From: Pollenia angustigena
Lineage: Eukaryota > Arthropoda > Insecta > Diptera > Polleniidae
Assembly (NCBI GenBank): GCA_930367215.1
Contig: OV884056.1
Coordinates: 234,909,127 to 234,973,126 of the forward strand
Direction of reading: 5' to 3'
Length of the DNA stretch: 64,000 bases
The notes beneath the pieces are model-generated. The model saw nothing but the letters and a program-made list of their open reading frames with translations, was not told the origin of the DNA and ran no database searches. The position numbers and the translations under genes are program-made. Shown here one piece after another: positions 35,584 to 46,851 of the stretch (positions are counted from its first letter, which is position 1; each line of letters opens with the position of its first letter).

Positions 35584-37329
35584 CATATATTAAATATGAA
35601 CTAACAATAACTAAACAAATCTTATCCTAATACTTTGTTTTATGTCCTGCCAGTGCCAGACAAAAATTTTCTTCATCACGGGTTCTGTTCACATTTATAT
35701 GGGTAAGTGCTGCGGTGTCTCTTCTTCTTAAGCGAGTGTGGCCGCCATGATTTAAAATATTTCGAGCTAGTGGATTTGGGTGTTGTTCAAGCCTTTTTAA
35801 ATATTTTACTGCATATTTTGTAATCATAGTTTTTACTAATGGCACATTGAGATCCTTGTGAATGTAAGAGTTTTTAACATACCAGGGAGCGGCTGTGATT
35901 ATTCGTAGAAGTTTATTTTGGCGGCTTTGAATTTTTGCGATATTAGAGACCGAGGCAGTGACCCATAGTTGAATACCGTAGGCTTTAAGATAGAGTTGTA
36001 AAGTAGAAGCTTGCAATCGAGACTAAGGACAGAATTTCTTCCAAAAAGCCAATTAATTTTAATTTTGCCTCTATATGGCATTTCCACGTTAATCGCCGAT
36101 CCAGATGTATACCGAGATATTTTACATGCGAATGTTGAGGAATTATTTGATTATTGATTGTAATAGGGGGGCAAGATTCGCGGCGCAAGGCGAATTTTAT
36201 ATGTACGCATTTTTGCTCATTGACCATTATCCTCCATTGTCTTAACCATATTTCCAGTTGAAATATATGATGCTGTAAGTAACGAGATGCTGCATAACGG
36301 TTTTCGTGGACGCTTAGAAAAGCTGTATCGTCTGCAAATGTTTGAAGTTTGGGTGTAGTTGTTTGTTGGCATGTCCGAAGTATAAATTAAGTATAATAGA
36401 GATCCCAGGATGCTGCCTTGTAGGACTCCAGCGGCAATGGGCTGAGGTGAACTTACGAAATTTCCTTCTTTAATAATAAATTGACGACCGACTAAGTAGC
36501 TTTCTAGCAGCTTGTGTGTGTTTGCTGGTAAATTTTGCTTCAATTTATGTAATAAGCCTTCATGCCAGACTTTATCAAAAGCTTGCGAAACATCGATGAA
36601 GAGTGCTGAGCAATATTTTTTTCCTTATGACATTTACTATTCGATGAGTTTGTTCAATTGTGCTGTGTTTTCTTCTAAATCCGAATTGATGGTTTGGAAT
36701 ACATCTATTTTCACTTAAAATCAGTGGTAAAATAATTCTCAAACAGCTTTGAAATATTAGATAATAAGCTAATAGGCCTATATGACTCAACTTTTGTACG
36801 ATCTTTACCAGGCTTTGGTATCATGGTTACTAAGGAAACCTTCCATTTTTGACGATAGTATTCAAGGAGTAAAATAGCATTAAAAATAAAAACAATAATT
36901 TTCTTTGCTATGCGAGGTAGCTTTCAAAGCATTTTATTAGTGATCTTATAAGTACCAGGTGCCTTCTTAGTGTTTAAGTCACAAATAGCCTTTTCGATTT
37001 CTCTCATCTCAAATCTGAGGGGAATAGCTGATCAAGCAGCAACAGGTGGTAACTCGACCGCAATACCGTGAGATATGTTTGGGGTAATTAAGTTTTTTAA
37101 ATGATTAACAAACAGATTTCCTTTTTAAACATCATTTCTTGCCCAACTTCCATTCAAGTTTCTTAATGGTGGTTTAGAGACAACTGGCCTTTTGAGATTT
37201 CTAGCTGCACGCCATAATGAGTAGTCCGACTATGGAGTTGCATCAAGTTCCATAAGATATTTTTCCAGAGAAGCCGTTTTCTGAGTCTGCATTAACTTTC
37301 TTAGCCTTTTTGTACACTCTTTTAGTAAC
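35584..37329 (-). pseudogene. Second Jockey-like copy, 5'-truncated and decayed
   Basis: Minus-strand copy of the family at 26.6-31 kb. It matches from the 3' UTR (CATATATTAAATATGAAC) up to the linker between endonuclease and reverse transcriptase near 37.33 kb, where similarity stops; such 5' truncation is typical of target-primed retroposition. Recognisable pieces include YLGIHLDRRLTWKCHIEA, SYLVGRQFIIKEGNF, NHQFGFRRKHSTIEQTHR and KYLKRLEQHPNPLARN. It has several frameshifts, a deletion of about 40 bases near 36.05 kb and a changed FADD region (NICRRYS in the broken frame). It lacks the long A tail of the first copy. It is the older of the two. Confidence 0.9.
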
Positions 37330-37924
37330 ACATTTGCTTGTTGTGTGTAGAAACACATTATTTTTATGTGTGAAAAGTTAAATTGAGAACTGTTGCTTCT
37401 CATTTAGTTTATATTTTCAGTTATATATATACATTAAGTTCTTAAAGAAAACCCATATTGGGAATGATGCTGGTGTTTTATTCTGTAAAATCCAAAACTA
37501 ATATGTAAATCAATACAATAAAATTCTCCTTCTAATTTCACTTTTGGTTTATTTCAATTACGGATTCGGGATTGAAACAACTTTATAGTACGTGAATCAA
37601 GCGCATTTTGAGTTTGATTCAACCTTAGTTTTACTTAAATCAATCTTATTTTCGGATTATTTGAAGTACGAATTTAGGATTGAACACGGATAAGTTAAGT
37701 ATTTCGCGATTGAAAATACGTACTAGAATCAATCTTTCTGTACTTGATTCAAGAAAATTCGTACTTACCTCACCGTACTATTAATACCGCTTCGGATTGA
37801 TTTGAGAGCCGATGTCTTGATTTTGCTTTTGAGTGTAAGGACGGAAACTCATAATTTTTAAAAAGCTTCGTTCTTATAACATTTAAGACGTATTTACAAA
37901 ATTTCTTCAAAATGGCGACTCGTA
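37330..37924. other. Repeat-like AT-rich stretch
   Basis: GTACTTGATTCAA and TTGAAGTACGAATT-type motifs recur in both orientations and end in TTTTGAGTGTA near 37.84 kb, suggesting the right part of an AT-rich element whose left end I cannot place. Confidence 0.35.
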
Positions 37925-38535
37925 CTTTGCGCAGAAGGTTACATGGACAGACAACTAGCCAACCATTCGGGCGGACAGACGGACATTGTTAGATTGACTC
38001 AGAGAGTTATTCATTATACCAAAAGTGGGTCTAGGATCACATCAGCGCAAACGCATAATATCGTCACCACTATTGTGGTGAAGAGTATAAAAATTTCTAA
38101 TGCCAAAATCTTACATTTGATGACTTAGCAACCTGTTGTTTCTTATTCGATACCAAAATGGTTTTACCTTGACAATACACAGTTATTGATTTAATAAAGT
38201 TTGGCACTTGGTTTTCTGTTGTTAACTTGACAATACTATATTTTTTTAAGAGTTTTTGTTTTGGTTTTGAAAAAGAAAAACTACAAATAGAGAGTCAGTA
38301 TTGTAAGGAAATAGATTTACTTTTTTGACCTTCTAACCCATCAACTTACAATGCCAAATCGACAACAAAGTATTGATAAATTATTACTAAAACGTTGTGA
38401 AATCTTGAATGTTTAAATGAAAATTTAAGCAATTAATAAACAATTTGGTGTCGAATAATAAACAACAGATTTCTTAGTCATCCAAAGGCATTAGTAATTT
38501 CTATACCCTTCACCACAGTATTGATGAGGGTATTA
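37925..38535. repeat. mini-me-like repeat with inverted GTGGTGAAG(A/G)GTATA ends
   Basis: A GGCGGACAGACGGACATTG tract is followed by GTGGTGAAGAGTATAAAA near 38.08 kb. About 400 bp on, the inverse TATACCCTTCACCAC occurs, with about 90 bp of inverted similarity including CTGTTGTTTCTTATTCGA / TCGAATAATAAACAACAG. GTATA cores beside GAC(G/A) tracts are typical of mini-me elements of flies; the match is by pattern, not alignment. Confidence 0.5.
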
Positions 38536-38559
38536 TGCGTTTGTGTTGATGTGTGTAAC

Positions 38560-38880
38560 ATTAACCAACCAACCTATTCGTATACCGAGCCACTTGTTGC
38601 AAGATCCGATGCTTGCTTTTAGCCGCCCCAACATGGGAAACAGACGCTGGCAGTTAGTGGCTTTTGGTTCTTTGAAGGCGCCAATCGCAAACTTTAGCGT
38701 TTCTACAGAATTTTCCACTTCTCATCACCTTAGGACGCGCCGATAGCACTCATCAGTGCTTCCATAAGTTGTGGACTGAGCAACACACTTGAATAAGACC
38801 CATAATCTAATTTGCTTGCAGTGATAAATCCACTCCTGGTGGCGGCTTTGATAACATGGTGTTCTTTATTTGGCAGTATA
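38560..38880 (-). other. GC-richer coding-like block, unassigned
   Basis: About 320 bp of near-balanced composition in AT-rich surroundings. The minus strand has one frame open from about 38.93 to 38.74 kb (HHVIKAATRSGFITASKLDY, LLSPQLMEALMSAIGAS) ending at a stop, and another at 38718-38533. I recognise neither. It may be a decayed exon or retrotransposon fragment. Confidence 0.3.
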
Positions 38881-40997
38881 GTGCAATTAATTATATATTG
38901 TTTGACTTTGTTTGTTCTTAATTTAACAACCTATCGTTCTTGATTTGACAACGTGTAGTATTTTTGTTTTACTTCTCTATTTATTTTTTAATTGTATTTT
39001 CTAGTGTACTAAAATTCCTCGAAAGCAAAATTAAAATTGCGATTTGCACCTTGTAACGAAATTTTGCATTGTCGGCTCAACCAACGTAGTTAAATCGATA
39101 AAAAACAAAAACGAATGTGCCTTTTAAGTGCTAGATAGTTATCTATTGTGTAAAAAAATTAAATTCCCAATTACACCCACACTGACTTACCATCGCATTT
39201 TTATGGTTAACTAATAATAAATTCGATTTAATTCACGTCACTAATTAAAGAAACCCTCCCCCCAACACCCCGCCAACAAAACACTCCAAATGAAATAATT
39301 AAAAGTGATAAGCTAATTAAGTCTATTAAGAGCAAAAAATATAATTCTCTAAAGAAAATATTTTTTTTAACAATTAAAAAGAATAAAACTCAGGAAATTT
39401 TAAACAAATGCAATCAAACAAAAAACAAATTAATTGATAAGTAAAAGTTTTATTAAACTATAAAATTTGCTTTGGGAAATAATTAAGAAAAAAAAAATTT
39501 TTTTGAAATGGGTTAAACAATTATTTCAATCCAATAGAGATATTGAGCTAAAAGAAGAAGAATAATAAAGAAAAGCATAAAAAATTTATTATCAAAAGTT
39601 TAAATGTTCCAGAAAAAAATTAGATAAATATTTTTGATTAAATAAAAAAGCAGACAAATGGATTGTTCTGTTTTCTTAAAAACAAAGCAGATGATAATCG
39701 AACAAGTGGAAATAAAACAATAATAATAATTAGCAACAGGAAATAAAATAATTTGATTAAAAGTTTTATCAATAAAGTTTTATAAATAAGAAATGAAAAT
39801 AAAAATAAATAAAAGAGTTAGATTGATAATCGACTTTTAAGTTATTAAGCAAAATATACAAAGCTCTTAAACGTTTATTAAGTTTCGTCAGTACAACAAA
39901 AATTTGTGTAATAAATACTTCAACCTCATAAGCAAAAGCGTTCAATAACTATTTAGCAGAATGCAGCCTTAAGAACGCAACAAAAAGTAAACACAAAATA
40001 AAATTATGCTCAAACTCGGCTTCTTTTTATTTTCCCTTCATATACTTTCTAACATCACCCCTTTCATTTTGTTTCGTTTTATCTTAATTTTTAGCATTTT
40101 CGTATTAATAAATATCCGGCTAATGTCTTCCATTAATGCGGTTTCGTTGTCTGTCAAATACAGCATCTATTTTAAATGCAATATTTAACTTATGTTTACC
40201 ATTAGACATGAGTTTTAATTAGAATTTCTTTTCATATTCTCTCAGCCATCCCTTTTGGGCCCTTATTTGTGGTGAAAATCAGCAGGACGACTTTGTTGTT
40301 TCTGTCGTATAAAGAGCCATTTAATACTGTTTTTGTTGCTGTCGCATGCCAGGATTCAATTTGATATAACCACAACGTTATAATTCTCCAACTTCAGTTT
40401 TAATATTTAAATAAACCTAAAGTCAAACCGCATGCTTGGTATGTGTAACGTAACGTTAGACAATTTCATGGGGCTGTGAATACGGCTTAATATTATATAA
40501 TGTTAATGACAATGACACACACACAAACACACATACACATAGTTACTTATACTTTATGAAACAGACATAAAAACATACAAAGATTACTCAAACAAACGCA
40601 CACGCATTTAAGAAAATTTCTGGTATGTGTTCATTGACACCAAAATTCTACACCTTTTCTAACACATGCAACATAAATTTATAAATTAATGTGAGAGTAT
40701 GCGTATCTGTATCTTTTTTTTACCTTTGGGACAAGGTATTCACATAACAGTTAAATTTATTGCGTTGGGACAAATAACAATTCCTGGAGGTAAAATTTTG
40801 TAATTTAGAAAAATGTGGCTGGAATTGATGTTAATATTTTGCAGCGATTAAATAAAGAAGAAAATAAAAGAAATTAATCAACACTTGATCGATTTAAGTT
40901 GACAGCAGAGTTGCCAGAAGTATGGAAAATTCCCAGCATGAATGGTTTTTTTCTTTTAAGTTCTTTTAATTATAGATACTAATTGAATACAAATTTT
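38881..40997. other. A-skewed unique stretch without recognised gene
   Basis: From about 39.15 to 40.0 kb the plus strand is strongly A-rich with few T runs, unlike the rest of the window. It leads to an ATG at 40006 opening a 60-residue, very hydrophobic frame (MLKLGFFLFSLHILSNI start) that resembles a signal sequence but stops without a good splice donor. CA-rich microsatellite-like DNA follows near 40.52 kb. Confidence 0.35.
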
Positions 40998-41470
40998 GAT
41001 ATTTTTTATAAGGCTAAAGTTCATCAATCAATTGAATTTTCATTAAATTATTTTTATGAAGAAAGGAATTTTACAGCATGAAATTAATTTCTTTATTTTT
41101 ATTGGTAATTTTTCATTCTTGACTGCCGCGGGGCTCGAACCCAGGCTTTCACAGGCAGGTTACCCTCCCATGTTTCAATTGAAACCACTCAATCTCTTCA
41201 GAGGGCTTTGCCGCTTAACACTCACCACAGAATACACAGAACTGTAAAAAGTGACGTGTGGAAAAGGCTTTTTTTGGTAGTGAAGTGGCAAGGTGTAAAA
41301 GCAGGCCGCAACAATCAAAACAAAATCAAAACAAAAATAACAAAACACAAGCCACAAATGCATTAGTTCAACAAACGTTGTTTTTTGAGCAAAAAAATTT
41401 ATTTAGTAATAATATTTTGTGTTATAATTTTATTTACTTACTTAAATATTATTTACTCGTGTTGTGGTGA

Positions 41471-42677
41471 GGCTGTAGGAAATATCGCCCAAAGAAAAAT
41501 GGCCCAAAAAAATAAATGAAAAATCGCCCAAAAAAATTCCATGTAAAATTGGGCCTGAATTCATATGAAAAGTGACCCAAAATTGTTGGGCTATTTTTCG
41601 TTACAATTGGCTGATTTTTCGTTTTTTAATTTTGGTGATTTTTCAAAAATATTATATGAAAAATAGCCCATTTTTTCGGGCATACTATTTGTCTAAATCA
41701 TTCATTATTATTATACGACGAATTCCTAAATGTTATTTATAAAAATAACGGGACATATTGCAAAAAGGTGGCATGTCATAACGTCCAGTGACATAGTGTC
41801 CGTGGACAAACTCGAAAGCATAGCCGGCCTCTTTGATAAAAAAAGTACCGGCTTCGCTAACTAAAGCTTATCTGCAAAGACGGCCTTCGGCCGGGTGCAA
41901 GGATTTTCTCCTCTATGGTATAACAAAAACCGGCTTCGCTAACTAAAGCTTCTCTGCCCAGCCGGCTTTCGGCCAGGCGCAAGTATTTTCTCCTCTATGG
42001 TATAACAAATACTGGCTTCGATAACTAAAGTTTATCTGCGAAGTCGGCCTTCGTTCGGAAACAAAGCAGATTTTAGAAGCTTTACTTAGCGAAACCGATA
42101 CTTGTTATACCTTAGAGTAGAAAATCCTTGCGCCCGGCCGAAGGCCGGCTATGCCGAAAAGCTTTAGTAAGCGCTGCCGGTATTTGTTACAACATAGGGG
42201 ATATAATCCTTGCGCCCAAAAGTGTTTTCGTTATAAGTTTAATATATGCACCCAGAGAAAAAACAACAAAACCATTTTTAAAAAAATGTTGACCATATTA
42301 TGTTTAATTTAACCAAATCATTGTCACCGACAACCACATTATGGTAAAATAAGTTTCTTTAAAAATAGTTTTGTTGGTTGTGACCATAATAAAACATGTT
42401 TTTCTCTTACATTTGTAAGTTACTAAATTTATATGAATAATAAACACTGTTTTGCAAAATGGGTCATTTTTAATTTCTTTTTTGGGAAAAAAATTAGTTT
42501 TTTCTTTTTGGGTCATTTTTCATTTTCAATTTGGGCTCTTTTTCGTTTCTTTTGGGCAAAATTTCATATTTAACTTTTTGGGTTATTTTTCATGTTCTTT
42601 TGGGCGATTCTTCATTTGGGCGATTTTTCATTATTTTTTTTTGGGCCATTTTTCTTTGGGCGATATTTCCTACAGCC
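41471..42677. mobile_element. Mutator-like (MULE-type) non-autonomous element V
   Basis: GGCTGTAGGAAATATCGCCC and GGGCGATATTTCCTACAGCC are perfect inverted ends, extending inward as tandem GGGCGATTTTTCAT-type motifs on both arms. TTGTGGTGA flanks both ends (41462-41470, 42678-42686): a perfect 9-bp duplication. Nine-base duplications are typical of Mutator-like transposases (Merlin uses 8-9). 1.2 kb, no transposase. The 92-residue frame at 42452-42730 is a read through the TTTTGGGC repeats and runs past the element end. Confidence 0.88.
41847..42225. repeat. GC-rich 82-bp tandem repeats with inverted units, inside element V
   Basis: Two complete direct units (41847-41928, 41929-42010) are each exactly 82 bp, starting ACCGGCTTCGCTAACTAAAG and containing GGCCTTCGGCCGGG and TTTTCTCCTCTATGGTATAA. 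A partial third follows at 42011. Two further units then occur in inverted orientation (TTATACCTTAGAGTAGAAAA, CCCGGCCGAAGGCCGGC). Much more GC-rich than surrounding DNA. Confidence 0.9.
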
Positions 42678-43072
42678 TTGTGGTGAACTTAAAAGTTAAT
42701 TTTTACAACAGTTTTATAAATAAATCTTAACTAAATAAATTTGTGCTCATTGTATTGCGGCATAGAATATGATGGAAAGAGAAATGCATAAGGGCAGCTT
42801 TCTTTGAAAGAGACAAAAAAACGCAAAATCTTCCGTCTCGTGACAGTTCTGTGTATTCTGTGACACTCACCTCGATTGACGACTACTGGCAGTCAATAGT
42901 CAAACATCAATCTTTAAACCAAATTGTTTTTAAAACCCTTATGACTCTACATTTTTTATTCATTAATTGATATAGAATTGATAGAAAGAAACAGTAAATG
43001 CTAGAAAAAACAAACTATAAAAAATGTAAACAAAGTTTTTTGGTTTTTTTTTCTCTTGTTATGGTCTTGTTT

Positions 43073-43264
43073 CAGGGATGGCGTTGAGAATTTTTAAAAT
43101 TGTACCAACAACCTTTAAAAATTGTACCTAATTGTACTAAAAGATTTTTTTAGTTGAAATAAATTGTATTTATGTTCTTAAAAGACACCACACAAAGGTA
43201 TTATAAATCTTAGTTTAAAAAGTATCAACAAAAAAGTACAATTGAAACAACTTAGCCATCCCTG
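43073..43264. mobile_element. hAT-like MITE family F
   Basis: CAGGGATGGC at the left mirrors GCCATCCCTG at the right; inside are AATTGTACC/GTACAATT motifs in both orientations. CAGGG ends are typical of hAT elements. Flanking octamers TCTTGTTT and TTCTGTTA agree at five of eight positions, so the duplication is doubtful. Related half-copies are at 7.44-7.57 and 25.96-26.19 kb. Confidence 0.6.
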
Positions 43265-44280
43265 TTCTGTTAATTTTATTAAATGTTGCCAACGTTTTGT
43301 TTATGAGAAACCTAAAAACAAAAAGCGGTAAATCGCTGAATTTGCCATAAACCGCTATTCAGCAGCACTTTTAATATTTCAAGCTTGAAATGTCAATTTT
43401 ATGTTGAACAATTTTACATTTTTTTTTTGACATAACTTCATTTTTCATCGATAACTTTAGTAAAATATTTGACAGCTTGCCATTTATCTTAATACAGCTG
43501 AACCCTTTGCACTTGGTAAGTTTTTCTATTACTTTATATTTGCACTGTTCACCAAAACTTAAAAATGTACTGTCATAAGGGCTTAACCTTTGGTAGATCG
43601 AAATTTGCTTTGAATGTGTATCCATTCTAATTGATTTACAGGTTCTTCCTTTCTTCTGTTTTTTTTTTTTACTAATTTAAGTTACGGTACTATGGTCAAC
43701 TTTTAGACACCAGAAGCCACACGGTAGGAATAAGCGTTTTGCTATACTTATTTCTTATTTTCTATACTTTATTCTCTAGCAAATGTACTTTTGGTTGGGA
43801 TTCGGTACCATTTTCGGTATATTTTCATTAGGACTTTAAAATAAAATTTTCAAAAAGGTCGATAAACAAAGTTTTTTTTAAATGTTTTGACGTTTGATTT
43901 ATCGCGGAGCTCAACTGATAACAGCGTTGTCAGATCTGGCAACCATATTGCAGTTTATTGCCTATCCAAAATTTTAACCTTGAACCCCCCTCCCCCTTTT
44001 GTTTGTTTAATCCGAACTAAGTAGAGTTTCCTTGAGTTTCGGTCCCAATTAACAAATATTTTACGTCCGAAACGTAACCACTATTTTTATCAAATGTTTG
44101 TTGGATTTAACATACAAGTTTACTGTATCAAAAAGCAATTTACGACTTTATTGATAACAATTTACTGTGATTTATTTTAAAAACTATTCTTTAGTCAATT
44201 CCTACAAGCTGTTAAAAAGAATTGAAATGATTGATTAAATAAGTGGTCACACTTTTCTCGGATATTTTTGTCAATTATAA
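43265..44280. other. Stretch without recognised genes
   Basis: Mixed AT-rich DNA; the 84-residue minus frame at 43371-43625 is not recognisable. No inverted ends found. Confidence 0.45.
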
Positions 44281-44538
44281 CGAGCCCTTGCCGCGAAAAT
44301 AACGTAAGCGCCAAAAATCAAATTTTACAGGAGAGAGTTTTTTTTTATTTCATTTCATATAAATTTTGTATGAAATTTGTCGCGTACGATAAAATTGTTT
44401 TTGCTATAAAAACGTAACGGCAACTTATGTGACCATGGCATGCAAGGAGGTGATGCAAGTGTTGCCAATAAAATCATTTATTAAAAAAACGAAAATTTAA
44501 AAAGATATCGCTTACATTATTTTCGCAGTTAGGGCTCG
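44281..44538. mobile_element. MITE family B, copy 2
   Basis: CGAGCCCTTGCCGCGAAAAT and the right end TTTTCGCAGTTAGGGCTCG match the ends at 0.8-1.05 kb, and both share AATTTTACAGGAGA inside. Flanks TATAA and ATTAA do not give a clear duplication. Confidence 0.75.
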
Positions 44539-45299
44539 ATTAAATAAATGTGAAGTGATTTTTTTTTTTAGATAAAAAAAATCATATTAGTGGGTGGGTG
44601 TGTTTAAAATGATAATAAGGTAAAATAATTATAAAGTGCCTACTCCACTATTACCACCAGGCTTGCCAGTTTAGCACTTTTAGTGCTAGATTTAGCACAT
44701 TTTTTTCTGATTTAGCACTAAGAATTTCGAAAAAAGTGCTAAGGGCTAGTTTAGCACATTTTTATAATTATTTAGCGTTTTTAGCACTTGTTTTAGATCC
44801 CAAAACTACTTAAAAACTCACATAATCAATTCAAGTAAAGTGTCAATTCTTTAATGGCTAATAAATCACTGATGGTTTTGACGCTGGTTTAGTTGAATTA
44901 AAGTTTAAACTCAGCAACTTTCAATCAGTGTCCCATTTGTTTCATGTAGTTAAAAAAAACCATGTGGCAGCACTTCGATAAATCTTATCATCTGTATTGG
45001 TAGTTTTAACGGCCAAATTTATGCGTTTAAAGATGGTCTATATGTTAAGTGTTTTATAGATTTGTTGCTTCAAACAAATTTTAAAAATATAACTTTTTAC
45101 AAGTTAAGCAAATAGGAAAAATGTCATAGCATAGTCGAATAGAGATTTTTTTTAAATCACATAAAAGGTTTCGCATCAAACGCAATAACCAATAAGCAAT
45201 GCCAACACTCAGTAATGCTCGTTGGAATTCTGGCATTATTGACTTTTATACTTATTTCAATATATCAATTACAATTATTTTCTAGTTGTTAATTTTTAT

Positions 45300-45708
45300 G
45301 TGATGCTTAGAGCCAAGTTTGGTTTTCTGATCATACTATCAGCAAAAATAGTTTCGCCACATTACAAAAAACATTGTCGGGCTTTAGAGAAGCAAATGAA
45401 TGTTTTCTCAGACATTGGGACAAAAAACCATCAGCTATTCCGAAAGTTCAGTGAGGCAACCTCCTATTGGATTAAAGACCTATTGGATAGACCTTGCTAA
45501 GAACTAGAATGAAAACAGAACTGTTATGTTCAGTTATACCCATAAGAGAAGGTGCAAAATTAGACAACGTTTGTTGCCACACTTTAAACATATCGGACGA
45601 TATTGTAAAACAATCGGTTCATCTGAAAAGTACCAAAATGAGTTGGTATACGAAGAAGATGAAATTGACATAATTGAACTTTTAAACAGTTGTAACAACT
45701 TTATTTAA
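45300..45708 (+). pseudogene. Unassigned open frames inside element W
   Basis: Two frames of 66 and 60 residues with coding-like character (KKHCRALEKQMNVFSDIG; KYQNELVYEEDEIDIIELLN, an acidic C-terminus before a stop). They are separated by a stop and a frame change. Position inside a hAT-like element suggests remnants of its own protein, but I see no diagnostic hAT dimerisation motif, so a captured or host sequence is also possible. Confidence 0.3.
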
Positions 45709-46609
45709 TAGCGATTTATTTTCTGAGAAAAATATGTTACAGTATATACATGTAACACTTTCTAATGTTACCTATAATCATTGGAAGTGTTACATGTGTG
45801 CAACTTCAATAGAACAAAATTATTTGATTTTATTTACAACTATTACACTTTTATCATTAATGTACTTTATTAGCGATTTTTAAGGCTAGTTATTTGAGCG
45901 GTTTCTGCTCGCTTTTACGGTTGATCAACAAATATTGACATCACTAATGGCTTAGAAAAATTAAAACGATTATAATGTGCATAGACTTTTTTCATTTTAA
46001 TATGTAAATATTTTTATATTCTCTTTTAAAACAATCTGTTTACAACATAATGAGCGGTATGACAAATAAAATAAAACATTGGTTCGACAAAAAAAGTAAG
46101 TACCAAAGTTGTATAACAAGGCAGTATGAACACCTTAAATAAAAGTAAGTGTAAAATATGCAACATGTTTTGCATGTTTTTCATCAACTTATTCTCAAAA
46201 GAACTTGAAAATTGTTCCCACAGTTGTATTCTTGTGTACAAACGAGCACTAAAATGTAGAACATGTTGCAACATATTTCTTAGAAAAGAAACCGTCATAA
46301 AATATATTATAATGTTACATTATAATTAGTGTTTATAATCAACAAAATGAATATGTAAACAAGTAAGAGTGCTATATTCGGCTGTGCCGAATATTATATA
46401 CCCTCCACCATTGTGCGAGCAGAATACAGAGCAACTAGACAAAAACTAAATAAATTTTACATACCTATACATACATATTTACAATACTTAATTAAAACTT
46501 CATTTTAAATAAAATTTAAAAAGCGAAAACTAGTAAATATTTTTTTTAAAATCGTTTTTAGAACATAAAAAAATAAAAATATTAAAAAAAAATTTTTCTT
46601 TTTAAAAAA

Positions 46610-46676
46610 CCAAGATTCGAACCAGGGAACTCTCAGTTTCTAAAAGACCCTCTAGACAACTGAACCATGAAGGAAC
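46610..46676 (-). repeat. tRNA-like (SINE-related) sequence
   Basis: On the minus strand TGGTTCAGTTG (A-box-like) is followed about 35 bases later by GGTTCGAATC (B-box). No acceptor stem is formed and A-rich/T-rich DNA follows. Probably a pol III-derived retroposon fragment. Confidence 0.5.
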
Positions 46677-46851
46677 GTTAATCGAATATCATTAAAATGA
46701 AATATGGCACGTTTACTGTTCACAAAATTCAACATAGTTTATGCCATGTATGTGCGTTTGTTTGTTTGTTTGTTTTCTTTTATATTTTTTGGCGAGTTTT
46801 TAAGTAGCAAAAAAAACACAAAAATTCCTAGTTTCTATTTGTAAAAATATT

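Larger units (their letters stand above)
41226..42862. mobile_element. hAT-like non-autonomous element U, inside the SINE-like copy
   Basis: CACAGAATACACAGAACTGT and its exact inverse form 20-bp terminal repeats. ACACTCAC flanks both ends (41218-41225, 42863-42870): a perfect 8-bp duplication, the hAT hallmark. Without the Mutator-like insertion it would be about 420 bp and non-coding. Confidence 0.9.
40998..42945 (-). mobile_element. SINE-like retroposon copy 3, split by nested insertions
   Basis: The 3' part (40998-41225, inverted) carries the B-box hairpin as GGGCTCGAACCC and matches copies 1 and 2 (GAAAGGAATTTTACAGCATG). The 5' part resumes at 42871 (GACGACTACTGG, TCAATAGTCAAACATCAATC). 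The gap between them is exactly the hAT-like element at 41226-42862 plus its duplicated 8 bases. Removing the insertion restores colinearity with the copy at 49.7 kb. Confidence 0.8.

Noticed and set aside
42452..42730. 92-residue Phe/Gly-rich frame
   Set aside because: It is a translation of tandem TTTTTGGGC motifs in the right arm of the Mutator-like element and crosses its end into the host element.
46026..46329. Cys-rich frames that could suggest a zinc finger
   Set aside because: Cysteine and histidine spacing is irregular and frames on both strands are equally Cys-rich, reflecting GCA/TGC content.
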